Shown here: positions 1-9,073 of the stretch, one piece after another | Layout: every line of letters begins with the position of its first letter | Numbering within the stretch: position 1 is the stretch's first letter | From: CAWDXG01 sp963822115 | GTDB lineage: Bacteria; Myxococcota_A; Polyangia; Polyangiales; Polyangiaceae | Direction: 5' to 3' | DNA: 64,000 nt | Assembly: GCA_963822115.1 (NCBI GenBank) | Contig: CAWGGM010000008.1 | Span: 744,001-808,000, forward strand | The notes under the pieces: generated by a model | The model's database searches: none | The model's input: the letters and a program-made list of their open reading frames with translations, nothing else | Told to the model about the DNA's origin: nothing | Position numbers and translations under genes: made by a program

Positions 1-119
1 TTGGGCTGGCGATCGATGCCGCTGCGCGAGGAGAACACGGCCCGATTGTGCCCGAGCCAGGGCGCCGGTGCAGCAAGCGACTGGAACGGCGGGCGGTTGT
101 CGGGTAACGCGGGTCGGAG

Positions 120-1277
120 ATGGCCGACGACCACGTCACCCGCATCGAGCACGACGGGCGCGAGATCTTTCTCGTCGGCACCGCGCACATCTCGCAGAAG
201 AGCGTGGAAGAAGTCGAGCGCGTGATCCGCGCCGAGCGCCCGGACACGGTGTGCGTGGAGCTCGACCAGACCCGCTACGAATCCCTGCTCGACGACAGCC
301 AGTGGCAGAAGCTCGACCTGTTCCAGGTCATGCGACAGAAGAAGGTGCTGTTCCTGGTGACGAGCCTGGCGCTCACCGCGTACCAGCGGAAGATGGGCGA
401 GAAGCTCGGCGTGCGCCCCGGCGCGGAGCTGCTCGCGGCGGTACGCACCGCCGAGGAGGTCGGCGCCGAGCTCGTGCTCGCCGACCGCGACATCCAGGCC
501 ACGCTCAAGCGCACCTGGCACAACGTTTCCTTCTGGAACCGCATGAAGCTGCTCGGCAGCCTGCTGGCGGCGCCCTTCGCGGCAGAAGAGATCACCGAGG
601 AACAGATCGAGGAGCTCAAGGATCGCGACACGATCTCGGAGATGCTGGATGAGCTGGCCGAGGCGATGCCGCAGGTGAAGGAGCCGCTCATCGACGAGCG
701 CGACCGCTTCCTGATGAGCCGCATCCAGGAAGCTCCGGGCAAGCGCATCGTCGGCGTGGTCGGCGCCGGCCACGTCAAGGGCATGCTGTCGCACCTGGGC
801 GAGCAGGTGGACCGCGAGCAGCTGAGCGAGCTTCCGCCGCGCGCGCCCTACGCAGGCCTGTGGAAGTGGATCATCCCGGCCATCGTGCTGTTCGCCTTCT
901 ACTGGGGCTACACGCAGCACTCCGGCGAGACGCTCAAGCACATGCTGTTCGCCTGGGTGCTGCCCAACTCCATCATGGCTGCGCTCCTATCCATCGTGGC
1001 CGGCGCCAAGCCGCTCACGGTGCTCACGGCCTTCGTGGCCTCGCCCATCACCTCGCTCAATCCGACCATCGGCGCCGGCATGGTGGCGGGCATGGTCGAG
1101 GCGTGGCTGCGCAAGCCGCGCGTGGAGGACGCGCACAACGTCAGCCGCGACGCGCTCAGCCTGCGCGGCATCTACAGAAATCGCGTTACCCGCGTGCTGC
1201 TGGTCGCCATCATGGCCACGCTCGGCTCGGCCATCGGCGCCTGGATCGGCGCCGGCTGGGTGGTCTCGCTGATGTAG
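120..1277 (+). CDS. TraB/GumN-family membrane protein
   Basis: A protein of 385 residues of the TraB family, named after the enterococcal pheromone-shutdown protein. The family is related to TIKI/erythromycin-esterase-like metalloproteases, but its bacterial role is not settled. The N-terminus has the family signature GTAHISQKSVEEVERVI (about residues 21-37), and a conserved GAGHVKGM lies near residue 217. The last 140 residues hold several hydrophobic segments: one at about 245-265, a long Gly/Ala-rich pair at about 275-330, and a C-terminal helix at about 358-382. The soluble domain should therefore be anchored in the inner membrane. The ATG at 120 lies directly before the conserved region. 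The gene sits 47 bases upstream of sthA on the same strand. Family assignment is firm; function is not. Confidence 0.9.
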   Translation: MADDHVTRIEHDGREIFLVGTAHISQKSVEEVERVIRAERPDTVCVELDQTRYESLLDDSQWQKLDLFQVMRQKKVLFLVTSLALTAYQRKMGEKLGVRPGAELLAAVRTAEEVGAELVLADRDIQATLKRTWHNVSFWNRMKLLGSLLAAPFAAEEITEEQIEELKDRDTISEMLDELAEAMPQVKEPLIDERDRFLMSRIQEAPGKRIVGVVGAGHVKGMLSHLGEQVDREQLSELPPRAPYAGLWKWIIPAIVLFAFYWGYTQHSGETLKHMLFAWVLPNSIMAALLSIVAGAKPLTVLTAFVASPITSLNPTIGAGMVAGMVEAWLRKPRVEDAHNVSRDALSLRGIYRNRVTRVLLVAIMATLGSAIGAWIGAGWVVSLM

Positions 1278-1324
1278 CGGGATTCGTGCGGCCCGGGCCA
1301 CGCCGACGCGGTATCATTCGCGCC

Positions 1325-2737
1325 GTGGAAAATCCGTCCGACCAGCACTTCGACCTCGTCGTGATCGGCGCCGGCCCCGCCGGCGAGAAGGGCGCCGCGC
1401 AGGCGGCCTATTTCGGCAAGCGCGTCGCGATCATCGAAAAGGCGCTCGAACCCGGCGGCGCGGCCGTGCACACCGGCACCCTGCCCAGCAAGACGCTGCG
1501 CGAGAGCGCCCTGTATCTGTCCGGCTACCGCGCGCGCGATCTGTACGGCGTCGCGGTGCGCCTCGAGCCCGGCACCACCATACCGCACCTGATGGCCCGC
1601 AAGAACGCCATCGCCGAGGCCGAGTCGCTCGCCATCCGTCACAACCTCGACCGCCACAACGTGACCTACATCGCCGGTGCGGCGCGCTTCGTCGATCCGC
1701 ACACGGTGCACGTGATAGGTCCGGACGGCGAGCACACGGTGAGCGGCGAGCACTTTCTGATCGCCACCGGCTCGCACCCCTACCGTCCGAGCGACATCGA
1801 CTTCGAGGACGACCTCATCCACGACAGCGACGAGGTGCTGCACATCGAGAAGCTGCCCGCCTCGCTCACCATCCTCGGTGGCGGCGTGATCGGCTGCGAG
1901 TACGCCTGCATGTTCGCCGCGCTCGGCGCCGACGTGCAACTGGTCGACGCGCGCGACGAGATCCTGCCGTTCCTCGACCGCGAAATCATCGAGCGGCTGC
2001 GCACCGCGATGGAGCACCTGGGTATCCGCCTGATCCAGAGCCACCGCTGGAACGGCGTGGCGCGCAATGGCAGCGGCGTCGTCACGACACTCGACGACGG
2101 CACGAAGCTCACGTCCGAGCAGCTGCTCTTCGCCGCCGGGCGCGCCGGCTCCACCCACAGCCTTGGACTCGAAAACATCGGTATCGAGCCGAACAAGCGC
2201 GGCTACATCCCGATCGACAAACGCTACAACACCAGCGTGCCCAACGTGTGGGCTGCCGGCGACGTGGTCGGCTTCCCTGCGCTCGCTTCCGTTTCCATGG
2301 AGCAAGGGCGCGTCGCCGTGTGCCACGCCTTCGGTTTCGAGTACAAGCAGGCCGTCGACGACCTGATGCCCTACGGCATCTACACCATCCCCGAGGTGAG
2401 CGCGGTCGGCGAGACGGAACAGAGCGCCACGGAGAAGGAGATCGACTTCGTCGTCGGCCGGGCCCTGTACAGGAACAACGCGCGCGGCAAGATCACCGGC
2501 GACCTCGAAGGCATCACCAAGCTCGTCGTCGACGCAAAGGACCGCCGCCTGATCGGCGTCCACGTCATCGGCGAGCGCGCGACGGAGCTCGTCCACATCG
2601 GCCAGGCCGCCATCCACATGGGCGCCAGCGTCGATCTGTTCATCGACATGGTCTTCAACTACCCGACGCTCGCCGAGTCCTACAAATACGCAGCGTACGA
2701 GTGCCTCGGCGCGCTGGCGAAGAAGAACGGGTCGTAG
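1325..2737 (+). CDS. sthA: Soluble pyridine nucleotide transhydrogenase
   Basis: A flavoprotein of 470 residues in the pyridine nucleotide-disulfide oxidoreductase superfamily, predicted to move reducing equivalents between NADPH and NAD+ in the cytoplasm. The FAD-binding GAGPAGEKGA motif is near residue 14 and the NAD(P)-binding GGGVIGCEYA near residue 181. A late GDVVGFPALASVSMEQGR motif completes the FAD site. The active-site region reads HTGTLPSKTLRES instead of the CxxxxC redox pair of lipoamide or glutathione reductases. That loss is the hallmark of SthA and separates it from those enzymes. The dimerisation domain ends in FNYPTLAESYKYAAYECLG. The GTG at 1325 is chosen because the upstream in-frame sequence has no homology and runs through traB. 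Length matches the E. coli enzyme. Confidence 0.93.
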   Translation: MENPSDQHFDLVVIGAGPAGEKGAAQAAYFGKRVAIIEKALEPGGAAVHTGTLPSKTLRESALYLSGYRARDLYGVAVRLEPGTTIPHLMARKNAIAEAESLAIRHNLDRHNVTYIAGAARFVDPHTVHVIGPDGEHTVSGEHFLIATGSHPYRPSDIDFEDDLIHDSDEVLHIEKLPASLTILGGGVIGCEYACMFAALGADVQLVDARDEILPFLDREIIERLRTAMEHLGIRLIQSHRWNGVARNGSGVVTTLDDGTKLTSEQLLFAAGRAGSTHSLGLENIGIEPNKRGYIPIDKRYNTSVPNVWAAGDVVGFPALASVSMEQGRVAVCHAFGFEYKQAVDDLMPYGIYTIPEVSAVGETEQSATEKEIDFVVGRALYRNNARGKITGDLEGITKLVVDAKDRRLIGVHVIGERATELVHIGQAAIHMGASVDLFIDMVFNYPTLAESYKYAAYECLGALAKKNGS

Positions 2738-2870
2738 ACGACCAGAGGGAGAAAACCGCCACGGCGCCAAGCACGCCAAGGGGGTTTGGGGGTCCTGGCA
2801 GCCGCTGTACGTGTTGGGCCCCCCGCAACATTCGCGCCGCGCAGCGCGTCCCGGCCTCGGATAGCAACAG

Positions 2871-3488
2871 ATGAGCACGACAATTCCCGGTCCCGATGGC
2901 AAGCCGCGCTGCCGCTGGTGCGGCGCGGCGCCGGAGTTCTTCGAGTATCACGACAGCGAATGGGGCTTCCCGGTCGCGGATGACCAACGCCTGTTCGAGA
3001 AGCTGTGCCTGGAAGGTTTCCAGTCGGGGCTGAGCTGGCGCACCATCCTGGCCAAGCGCGAGAATTTCCGCGCCGCGTTCCGCGACTTCGATTTCGAGCG
3101 CATCGCGCGGTTCGGCCAGCGCGACATCGAGCGCCTGCTGAAGGATGCCGGCATCGTGCGCCACCGCGGCAAGATCGAAGCGGTCATCAACAACGCGAAG
3201 CAGGCGAGAAGGCTCGTCAAACAGGAAGGCTCGCTGTCCGCCTTCATCTGGCGCTACGAGCCCGACCCGGCAAAGCTCGCCAAGCCGCAGACGGTCTCGA
3301 CCTGTCCCGAGGCCACGGCCCTTTCAAAGGATCTGAAGAAGCTGGGCTGGAAGTTCGTCGGCCCGACCACCGTCTACGCCTTCATGCAGGCGATGGGGCT
3401 CGTGAACGACCACGTCGCCGACTGCGTGATCCGCACCAAGGTCGAGCGCGCGCGGAAGAAGTTCAAGCGGCCTATGGCGACTGGCTGA
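2871..3488 (+). CDS. tag: DNA-3-methyladenine glycosylase I
   Basis: A 205-residue base-excision repair glycosylase that removes 3-methyladenine from alkylated DNA. The N-terminus carries the zinc-site signature CRWCGAAPEFFEYHDSEWG (residues 14-32), followed by LEGFQSGLSWRTILAKRENFR, the most conserved stretch of the Tag family. Near the C-terminus, GLVNDHVADC supplies the second His and Cys of the zinc site. The helix-hairpin-helix fold of this superfamily is expected but was not traced. The C-terminal tail is basic (RARKKFKR). Its last 17 bases overlap, tail to tail, the end of the convergent lipoprotein gene, so no separate terminator fits between them. Confidence 0.93.
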   Translation: MSTTIPGPDGKPRCRWCGAAPEFFEYHDSEWGFPVADDQRLFEKLCLEGFQSGLSWRTILAKRENFRAAFRDFDFERIARFGQRDIERLLKDAGIVRHRGKIEAVINNAKQARRLVKQEGSLSAFIWRYEPDPAKLAKPQTVSTCPEATALSKDLKKLGWKFVGPTTVYAFMQAMGLVNDHVADCVIRTKVERARKKFKRPMATG

Positions 3489-5883
3489 TGGTCTTGGCGT
3501 CGGTGCTCAGAGCCTTCACTGTCAGGGCGGTCACATCCAGAGGCGTGGCCGTGGAACTGACCGTCGTGGTGGTCGCAGGCACGGAGCCGGGGCTGAAGCT
3601 GCCCGATGGATCCGTCTGGCTGGCACCGCTGCCCGCGGCGAACGCGACGTTGCCGTTCGGGGTCACGTGCATCAGCCAGGCATCGTAGTCGCTCGAGAAG
3701 CTGGAGCTGCTCCCCGCGGCTATCAGCGAGCCGTCGGGCAGGGCGACGAGCGGATCGCCGATGCCGCTGAACTCCAACATGCCGCCGATCCGGTCGCTAC
3801 CCGCGCCACCGTACTCGTGCGACCAGGTCACCGAACCCGTGGAGTCGAGGCCGACGATCCAGGCATTGGTATTGGTGGCGCCGGCCAGGGCAAACCCACC
3901 GCCAGACAGCGGCGCCACGCCACCCAGCTCCACGTCCTGGGCGCTCGTCGGGATGTCCGTCGCCCAGGTGACGTTGCCGCTGTCATCGACACGCACCGCG
4001 AGCCCGTCCAGCACGTGCTCACCGGCAATGAGGAAGCCGCCCGAGGGCGCGGCGATCGCCCGCTCGGCGTAGTCGCCACCGGTGCCGTAGCTCTTCTGCC
4101 AGAGCACCTTGCCGTCGGCACCGATCCTCACCGCCCACATCAGCGACCCCGCGCCAAACGACTTTCCGGTTCCAACGGCGAGACAGCCGCCATCCTTCGT
4201 GTCCACCAGCGCCTTCAGGTCGTCTTCCGCGCTGCCTCCGTAGGCATACGACCAGACCGGCTTGGCCTGGGCGTCGATGCGCGCGACCCAGTAGTCCGCC
4301 GACGCGAGCGAGCCTACACTCCCGCCGAGCAGCGCACCGCCGTCCGCCAGGGGCACGATGTCGTTGAGCTTCACGCCCAGAGCCCCGCTGTCGGTGATGG
4401 CCTTCGACCAGAGCACGGCGCCGTTGTCGTCGACCTTCAGCAGGCCCGCCACATCAGGATTCGTGGTGCCGGTCGCCACGAGGAAGTTGCCGCCCGAGCT
4501 GGGCGCCACAGCTCGCACGGCGTCCAGGTCGTTGTAGGCGCGCTGCCACATCACCTCGCCAATGGGATCGGTCGCCACCAGCCACGCGTCCGCGGGAGTC
4601 GACGAGAACGAAAGCGTCGTACCGCCAGCGAGGACCCCACCCCCGGGGATGGGCGTCAGGGTGTTCAGCTTGTCGTACGAGCCTCCCGAATAGGCGCGCG
4701 CCCAGCTGGTGACCTGCGCGGCCGGGGAGCCGCCGGAGGCCGACGAGAGCAGCTTCTCGGTCTTGCCGAGCGGCGCGTCGTAGGAAAGGCCCAGCATGCC
4801 GATGTGCGCGTGCGCCTCGGCGCCGCCATACAGCGACCACCATGGATCGCTGGACGGCTGGACCTGCGCACGCGCGTAGACATCCGCGTCGACGTAGGCG
4901 GCGTCGAGCCCGTCCACGTTGACCGAAAGTCGCGCTCCAGCCATGGCCTTGGCGCTGGCGGAGGCGCCCTGGGCGAAGTTGGGCGGATCGAAGCTGCCGC
5001 TGGCGCTGCTGTGATTGAAGGGTCCGAAGGAGCCGTCCTGGTAGCCGACGCCAACGTCGAGCGTCGCCTGCTCGCTGACTCCCGTGGTGAGCGTGGCCAA
5101 CGTTTTGCCGTCGATGCCCGCGTAGAAGGTCAGGATCGGCGTGATCACGATCGGCAGCGGGCCGGCGTAGAACACCAGTGGGGGGAAGAACGTCGTGTCG
5201 AGGTCGATGCGCTTGGTGAAGCTGGCGCCCTCCTTCGCTGTCACCGACAGGTTCGCCGATTCACTGCCGCTGATGTCCAGGTCAACCTTCGTGAAACCGG
5301 AGTTGATCTGGATGGGGAACTTCGCGAGGGGATCGATGGAGATGCTGCCCGAGAGCAGCACCTGGTCGTTCGTCGTCGAGGAGTCGCCGTCACCGTCGTA
5401 GATCACCTGGTTGTCGAAGCCGTAGGTGATCCCGGTGTCCTGCCCGCCCACACCGGCGGTGTGCAGCGCGGCACTCGTGGTTCGATCGGCATTCAGGTGG
5501 AAGCTCGGGTTCAGCGAGCCCTTGATGATGGCGTCGGCGAGCGACGCCGGCGTCGTGGTGACCGTGATCGGGCCGCTGCCCGACACCGAAGCGACCCTGC
5601 GCAGCATGCCCTGGGGCAAGAGCGTTCCCACGATGCCGGCCGCAATGATGTTGCCGGCGCCGAGCGCCGAGAGCTGTTTCGTGGCGGATTTGAAAACCAG
5701 CGTCGATTGATCTGCCGAGACCGAGCTCAGCTGGGCCAGCGTCGCGCTGTCGAGCACCCGCAGATCGGGAGACAGCACGAAGTCGGAGTGCTTTGGCTTG
5801 CTCGACCCCGAGCACGCAGCAGCCAGCAAGGGCAGCAACAAGACAAACAACACCCCTCGAAGCAAGCGTCCACCCATCTCCAC
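3472..5883 (-). CDS. Large lipoprotein with propeller-like repeats
   Basis: An 803-residue predicted lipoprotein. The N-terminus RLLRGVLFVLLLPLLAAACSG is a type II signal peptide with lipobox LAAAC. The first half (to about residue 400) is a beta-rich, Ser/Thr/Gly-rich region with no domain I recognise. The second half contains about seven repeats of roughly 50 residues. Each has the pattern GGxLxxG followed by WxxxxDxxGxxxWxxxYxG, as in delta-60 or WD/PQQ-like beta-propeller repeats common in myxobacterial surface proteins. The tail is Ser/Thr-rich. It is transcribed towards tag and away from the next lipoprotein, with which it shares a 63-base divergent promoter region. Surface display is likely; binding or scaffolding is only inference. 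Confidence 0.85.
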   Translation of the reverse strand: MEMGGRLLRGVLFVLLLPLLAAACSGSSKPKHSDFVLSPDLRVLDSATLAQLSSVSADQSTLVFKSATKQLSALGAGNIIAAGIVGTLLPQGMLRRVASVSGSGPITVTTTPASLADAIIKGSLNPSFHLNADRTTSAALHTAGVGGQDTGITYGFDNQVIYDGDGDSSTTNDQVLLSGSISIDPLAKFPIQINSGFTKVDLDISGSESANLSVTAKEGASFTKRIDLDTTFFPPLVFYAGPLPIVITPILTFYAGIDGKTLATLTTGVSEQATLDVGVGYQDGSFGPFNHSSASGSFDPPNFAQGASASAKAMAGARLSVNVDGLDAAYVDADVYARAQVQPSSDPWWSLYGGAEAHAHIGMLGLSYDAPLGKTEKLLSSASGGSPAAQVTSWARAYSGGSYDKLNTLTPIPGGGVLAGGTTLSFSSTPADAWLVATDPIGEVMWQRAYNDLDAVRAVAPSSGGNFLVATGTTNPDVAGLLKVDDNGAVLWSKAITDSGALGVKLNDIVPLADGGALLGGSVGSLASADYWVARIDAQAKPVWSYAYGGSAEDDLKALVDTKDGGCLAVGTGKSFGAGSLMWAVRIGADGKVLWQKSYGTGGDYAERAIAAPSGGFLIAGEHVLDGLAVRVDDSGNVTWATDIPTSAQDVELGGVAPLSGGGFALAGATNTNAWIVGLDSTGSVTWSHEYGGAGSDRIGGMLEFSGIGDPLVALPDGSLIAAGSSSSFSSDYDAWLMHVTPNGNVAFAAGSGASQTDPSGSFSPGSVPATTTTVSSTATPLDVTALTVKALSTDAKTISQSP

Positions 5884-5946
5884 TAGGTAGGCCCGGAAGC
5901 AGCATCGCGCAAGCTACGCCGGCTGGCTGTTCCAGACCCACACGAG

Positions 5947-7008
5947 ATGCCGGCGTTTCGCCGTGCTACCGTCTACAGCGTGCGGGTGATCGCCGCTTCG
6001 CTCGTGCTCGCGCCGCTGCTCGCCGGCTGTGGCGGCGGGCGGACTGCGCTGTTCGTGGGCGCAGCGGAGCGACAGGACGCAGCGGCGGGCGGCGGCGCGG
6101 GCGACGCTGCCGCGGACTCCGGCGCCATCCGCTTTCCTACCGGAACGTTCACGGATTGCGCCATGGGCGAGCACAACCCGGATGGCAGCGTGATGAACCT
6201 GGCCGGATTCGAGCCCGGTTCGACGCTCGAGCTCACAGAGAACGGCGCGACGGTCACGGCGACCTTCATCGACTTCAACGGGCTCGCAAACTCGCTAGAC
6301 TTTTCGCCTGTCACGAACACCTCGGCGACCCTGGCCCACGCCGGTCAGGTGGATGGGGGCTTCAAGTCCATCTGCGTCCAGGGCGTGGGCGTGAGCCACG
6401 AGCAGTTCCACACGGCAATTCTGGACGCCACGAGCGGCGCGCTGATCGCAAATGGCGGTTCGATCTTCCTGTCCACGGCGGGAACGCTCGCCGGCCACAG
6501 CGGACCGTGCGGCAAGGTGTCGGTCCCGGGAGTCTTCTGGGTCGCCTGCCGGCAGGGCCCCGCCGCCCCGGTCGATTCCGGCTCGCCGCTCGTCGTCCCG
6601 AAGCTACCCGTCGGCAGCTTCGCCTGCAGCTCCCAGGTCGAGACGTCGTTCGACAACGGCGGAAAGACCTATCTCGTCTCCAGCGGCGGCGACGGCGGCA
6701 GCCTGCAGCTGTCGCAGTCCGGTCGAAGCTTGATGGCAGAGTACAGCGACAAGTACGTCGCCGGAACGCTCCAGCTCCGCATCACCAGCCCGACCACGGC
6801 GTTCGCGGAGACAGAGCAAGGCCTGGCTGCGCCCTGCCAGGTGCCCGACGCGACAGCGGGTGGCCCAGCCGCGCCCTTCCCTGTCGCCGGCGGCGCGCTC
6901 GCCGTCGACGGCCCGACACTCGTACTCTCTTTCGCGGGCACGCTCGGCGCGGGCTCGTCGTGCTCCGGCGCGGAGAAGGCGGGCAGTCTGATCTGCACGA
7001 AGCAGTGA
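5947..7008 (+). CDS. Hypothetical lipoprotein
   Basis: A 353-residue predicted lipoprotein. The signal peptide VRVIAASLVLAPLLAGCGGGR ends in the lipobox LLAGC, followed by an Ala/Gly linker. The mature part looks like two related halves, each introduced by a (F/G)PTGTF or LPVGSF segment and rich in beta-type sequence. Paired cysteines (for example FTDCAMGE, KSICVQG, GPCGKV and FACSSQ) suggest disulfides. I recognise no named domain. The ATG at 5947 or an in-frame GTG about 11 codons later would both give a working signal peptide. It is divergent from the 803-residue lipoprotein and immediately followed by gene debris. Confidence 0.75.
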   Translation: MPAFRRATVYSVRVIAASLVLAPLLAGCGGGRTALFVGAAERQDAAAGGGAGDAAADSGAIRFPTGTFTDCAMGEHNPDGSVMNLAGFEPGSTLELTENGATVTATFIDFNGLANSLDFSPVTNTSATLAHAGQVDGGFKSICVQGVGVSHEQFHTAILDATSGALIANGGSIFLSTAGTLAGHSGPCGKVSVPGVFWVACRQGPAAPVDSGSPLVVPKLPVGSFACSSQVETSFDNGGKTYLVSSGGDGGSLQLSQSGRSLMAEYSDKYVAGTLQLRITSPTTAFAETEQGLAAPCQVPDATAGGPAAPFPVAGGALAVDGPTLVLSFAGTLGAGSSCSGAEKAGSLICTKQ

Positions 7009-7078
7009 GCAGCAGTTCGGCCAGGAGCTCGGCGACTACCGCGAGCGCGTGAAGCGGCTGGTTCCGTTCGTGTGGTGA
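7007..7078 (+). pseudogene. C-terminal remnant, isoprenylcysteine methyltransferase-like
   Basis: An open frame overlapping the stop of the preceding lipoprotein reads QQFGQELGDYRERVKRLVPFVW and then TGA at 7076-7078. The Y-R-x-R-V-(K/P)-R-L-(V/L)-P pattern is the usual C-terminal end of membrane methyltransferases of the isoprenylcysteine carboxylmethyltransferase/PEMT type. Nothing upstream in this frame continues the homology, so I read it as the last 23 codons of a deleted gene. The match is short and could be chance. It lies in a stretch that contains two other gene remnants. Confidence 0.35.
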
Positions 7079-7334
7079 GGGAGAGTGGAGGATGCGGCTG
7101 CGAGTGACAAGCGTGCACCGCTAGCCGGCGCCGCGTTGCCACCGGAAGCGGGCGGGCAGGTCGCCGCGATTGGGAGCGGAAAGTGCAGCGTCGGGTCGCG
7201 GGTTCCTGGCGAATTGCCACCCGGCAGCACCTCCATTTCCAACGTCCGACGCTCGCGGCGCGTGCCCACCTGGCGCGGATGCTGATGCGCGCAGGGCCCG
7301 CGATATTGGCCCTGCTTTGCGAAGATGGGCACCT

Positions 7335-7686
7335 GTTCATGGCGCCGGGCGAGTCCGAGCCGCCCTGGGCGTCGAGATGCCAGTACGGGCTGAGGTTCAG
7401 CGTGGCGTTGACCACCGCGTGCGTGAACTCGTGGTAGATGACCTCGCCGTCGTAGGCGTAGTCCGCCGCAACGCCCTGCCGCCACCTCGAACAGCGGTCT
7501 ATCCGCAGTCGCAAGCTGGAAGCTCCCGTTGCCACTGAAGGAGCGGAAGTAATCGTACGCCTTGTTGGCGTGATAGAAGATCTGCAGCTCGGAGAAGTAG
7601 TCGCCCCCCTGATCGTCCGCACTCGCCGGCGCAGCAAGAAGACAACACGCTAGACCTGCTGCGGCAGCCAAAAGCGAATTTTGCAT
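7335..7686 (-). pseudogene. Metalloprotease remnant (frameshifted, HExxH)
   Basis: Starting at the ATG at 7686 the sequence encodes a clean signal peptide (SLLAAAAGLACCLLAAPASAD). It continues with FSELQIFYHANKAYDYFRSF and PLFEVAAG, then loses frame near 7475. In the next frame it resumes with DGEVIYHEFTHAVVNATLNL, containing the zinc-metalloprotease motif HEFTH, then YWHLDAQGGSDSPGAMN. The Gly-Ala-Met-Asn is where such secreted peptidases continue with the downstream zinc ligand (usually GAMNEGLADY). Here the homology ends. The gene therefore has at least one frameshift and has lost its 3' part. Sequence from 7079 to 7335 shows no gene that I can support. Confidence 0.6.
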
Positions 7687-7772
7687 GACATCTCTCCCGT
7701 CGCGGTTCGACGCACCTCATGTCGCAGCGCGTAGTCGCGCCTGGCTATTGATGCTCCTCAACCGGGATCGAC

Positions 7773-8009
7773 ATGTCACCCCCTGTCTGCATCGTCACGG
7801 GCGAAAACTCCGGCATCGGCTATGCAGATGGCCCAGGTCTACACCTGGCTCGCCCTCTCGCCCGATGTCGCCGGCGTGACGGGACAGTACTTCGATCACA
7901 AGCGGCGCCGCGTCCACGCAGGCCGGTATGCCGCGCAGCCCGAAAACATCCAGGGCGTCATGGCGCTCACCGCACGCTACGTCCCCGGCGTGCTCGAGCC
8001 ACCAAGCGT
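7773..8009 (+). pseudogene. Short-chain dehydrogenase, internally deleted
   Basis: The ATG at 7773 opens a Rossmann-fold start, CIVTGENSGIGYA, with the TGxxxGIG cofactor motif of SDR enzymes. After only 18 codons the homology jumps, in another frame, to the C-terminal end of the same family: VYTWLALSPDVAGVTGQYFDHKRR, then YAAQPENIQGVMALTARYVPGV. That C-terminal signature is typical of retinol-dehydrogenase-like SDRs. Roughly 180 to 200 residues carrying the YxxxK active site are missing. This is a clear internal deletion, not a divergent gene. Confidence 0.7.
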
Positions 8010-8059
8010 GCGAGCTGCTGCTAGCACCCCGCGGACGTCGGGATTATCCCTCTCACACC

Positions 8060-8755
8060 ATGCGCTCGACAGCTCGCCTGTGCTCGCTTCTCGTCGGCCT
8101 CTTGGCGATCGGCTGCGGTGGCTCGACGACCAACACCGGGGGCTCGGCACTGCCCGACTCCGGCGGCGGCGGTTCGGCAGGCGCTGTCACTGATTCGGGG
8201 AGCGGCGGTTCGGGGGGCGCTGTCGCTGATTCCGGCAACGGCGGTTCGGCGGGCGCAGTCGATTCCGGCAGCGGCGGTACAGGTGACGTTGTCGTCGATT
8301 CGGGAACGACCGTCACGGGCCAGGCTTGCAAGAGCGACGCGGACTGCGGCGCGGGCTACATGTGCAACACGGAAGCCCCCGGCGGCTACTGCATGCAAGG
8401 CAGCCCCGGTGGGCCGACCGCGTGCCACGAACCCGACATCTCGTGCACCGCGCCAGGGTCGACCTGCTCGCCGCTGCCCTACCACCAGATCTCGGGCGTG
8501 TGTCTCCGCAGCTGCAGCTCCGCGGCAGACTGTCGCTCCAACCAGATCTGCGCCGTGGTCGAGCTGTTCCCGGGCGACCCGAGCTCGCCGAAGAGCCCGA
8601 CGAAAGTCTGCTGGTACGCGTGCCAGCCCGGGATGGATCAAAGCTGCAACGACAGTCCCGTGGTCTCCAGCCTGCACGGCAAGTGCGAGGCGGACGGCAC
8701 CTGCACCTGCAACGCGGGCTTTGCCAAGAACCCGGATACGGGCCGCTGCCTGTGA
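8060..8755 (+). CDS. Cysteine-rich lipoprotein with DSGSGG repeats
   Basis: A 231-residue predicted lipoprotein. The signal peptide MRSTARLCSLLVGLLAIGCGG has lipobox LLAIGC. A low-complexity linker follows, made of four or five degenerate units of about ten residues (AVTDSGSGGSGG-like). The C-terminal two thirds are rich in paired cysteines (ACKSDADCGAGYMCN, RSCSSAADCRSNQIC, CEADGTCTCNAGF). This arrangement is common in secreted myxobacterial proteins with EGF-like or Dickkopf-like disulfide modules. The ATG at 8060 is chosen because it is the first to give a signal peptide. Function unknown; an envelope protein is the safe inference. Confidence 0.8.
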   Translation: MRSTARLCSLLVGLLAIGCGGSTTNTGGSALPDSGGGGSAGAVTDSGSGGSGGAVADSGNGGSAGAVDSGSGGTGDVVVDSGTTVTGQACKSDADCGAGYMCNTEAPGGYCMQGSPGGPTACHEPDISCTAPGSTCSPLPYHQISGVCLRSCSSAADCRSNQICAVVELFPGDPSSPKSPTKVCWYACQPGMDQSCNDSPVVSSLHGKCEADGTCTCNAGFAKNPDTGRCL

Positions 8756-9073
8756 GCGGCCCGAGCGGTGCGCTCAGCTGCCGACGAGCTTGGCCAACAG
8801 CTTCTTGCTGGCGGCCGGATTCATGCCCCGCGGCCCCGCCGCCTGCCCTGATGCGCGTCACGCGCCCCCCTTCTGCGTATTCCGCCCCCCTTTCTGCGCC
8901 AACGGTCCTGTCACACGACAACACCTGACCTGCATCCGGCGATGTATGGACGGCCGTACGGCGCACCGGACAATGTCCGGCGCGCGCTACACCTGGCGGA
9001 CCGGCCACGCTCGTAGTCCAGCGCCAAGGCACGGTGGAGTCGTCGAGGCACACGCGTTGCACCCTCGTGGCGC
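8756..9073. other. Noncoding stretch upstream of the LuxR-type gene
   Basis: 318 bases without a supportable gene. On the minus strand a short frame near 8770-8825 reads MNPAASKKLLAKLVGS then stop, which could be the tail of a lost gene. The only structured element is the perfect palindrome at 8966-8980, listed separately. Confidence 0.5.
8966..8980. promoter_or_regulatory. Perfect palindrome CCGGACA-N1-TGTCCGG
   Basis: Seven-base arms around a single base, 94 bases before the first possible start of the LuxR-type regulator. The core half-sites GGACA/TGTCC recur as inverted repeats upstream of the kinase operon at 21323-21360. A regulator binding site is an inference from symmetry and position only. 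Confidence 0.4.

Noticed and set aside
3667..5886. Long plus-strand open frame opposite the 803-residue lipoprotein
   Set aside because: High GC leaves antisense frames open. It has no motifs, whereas the minus strand has a lipobox and repeats.
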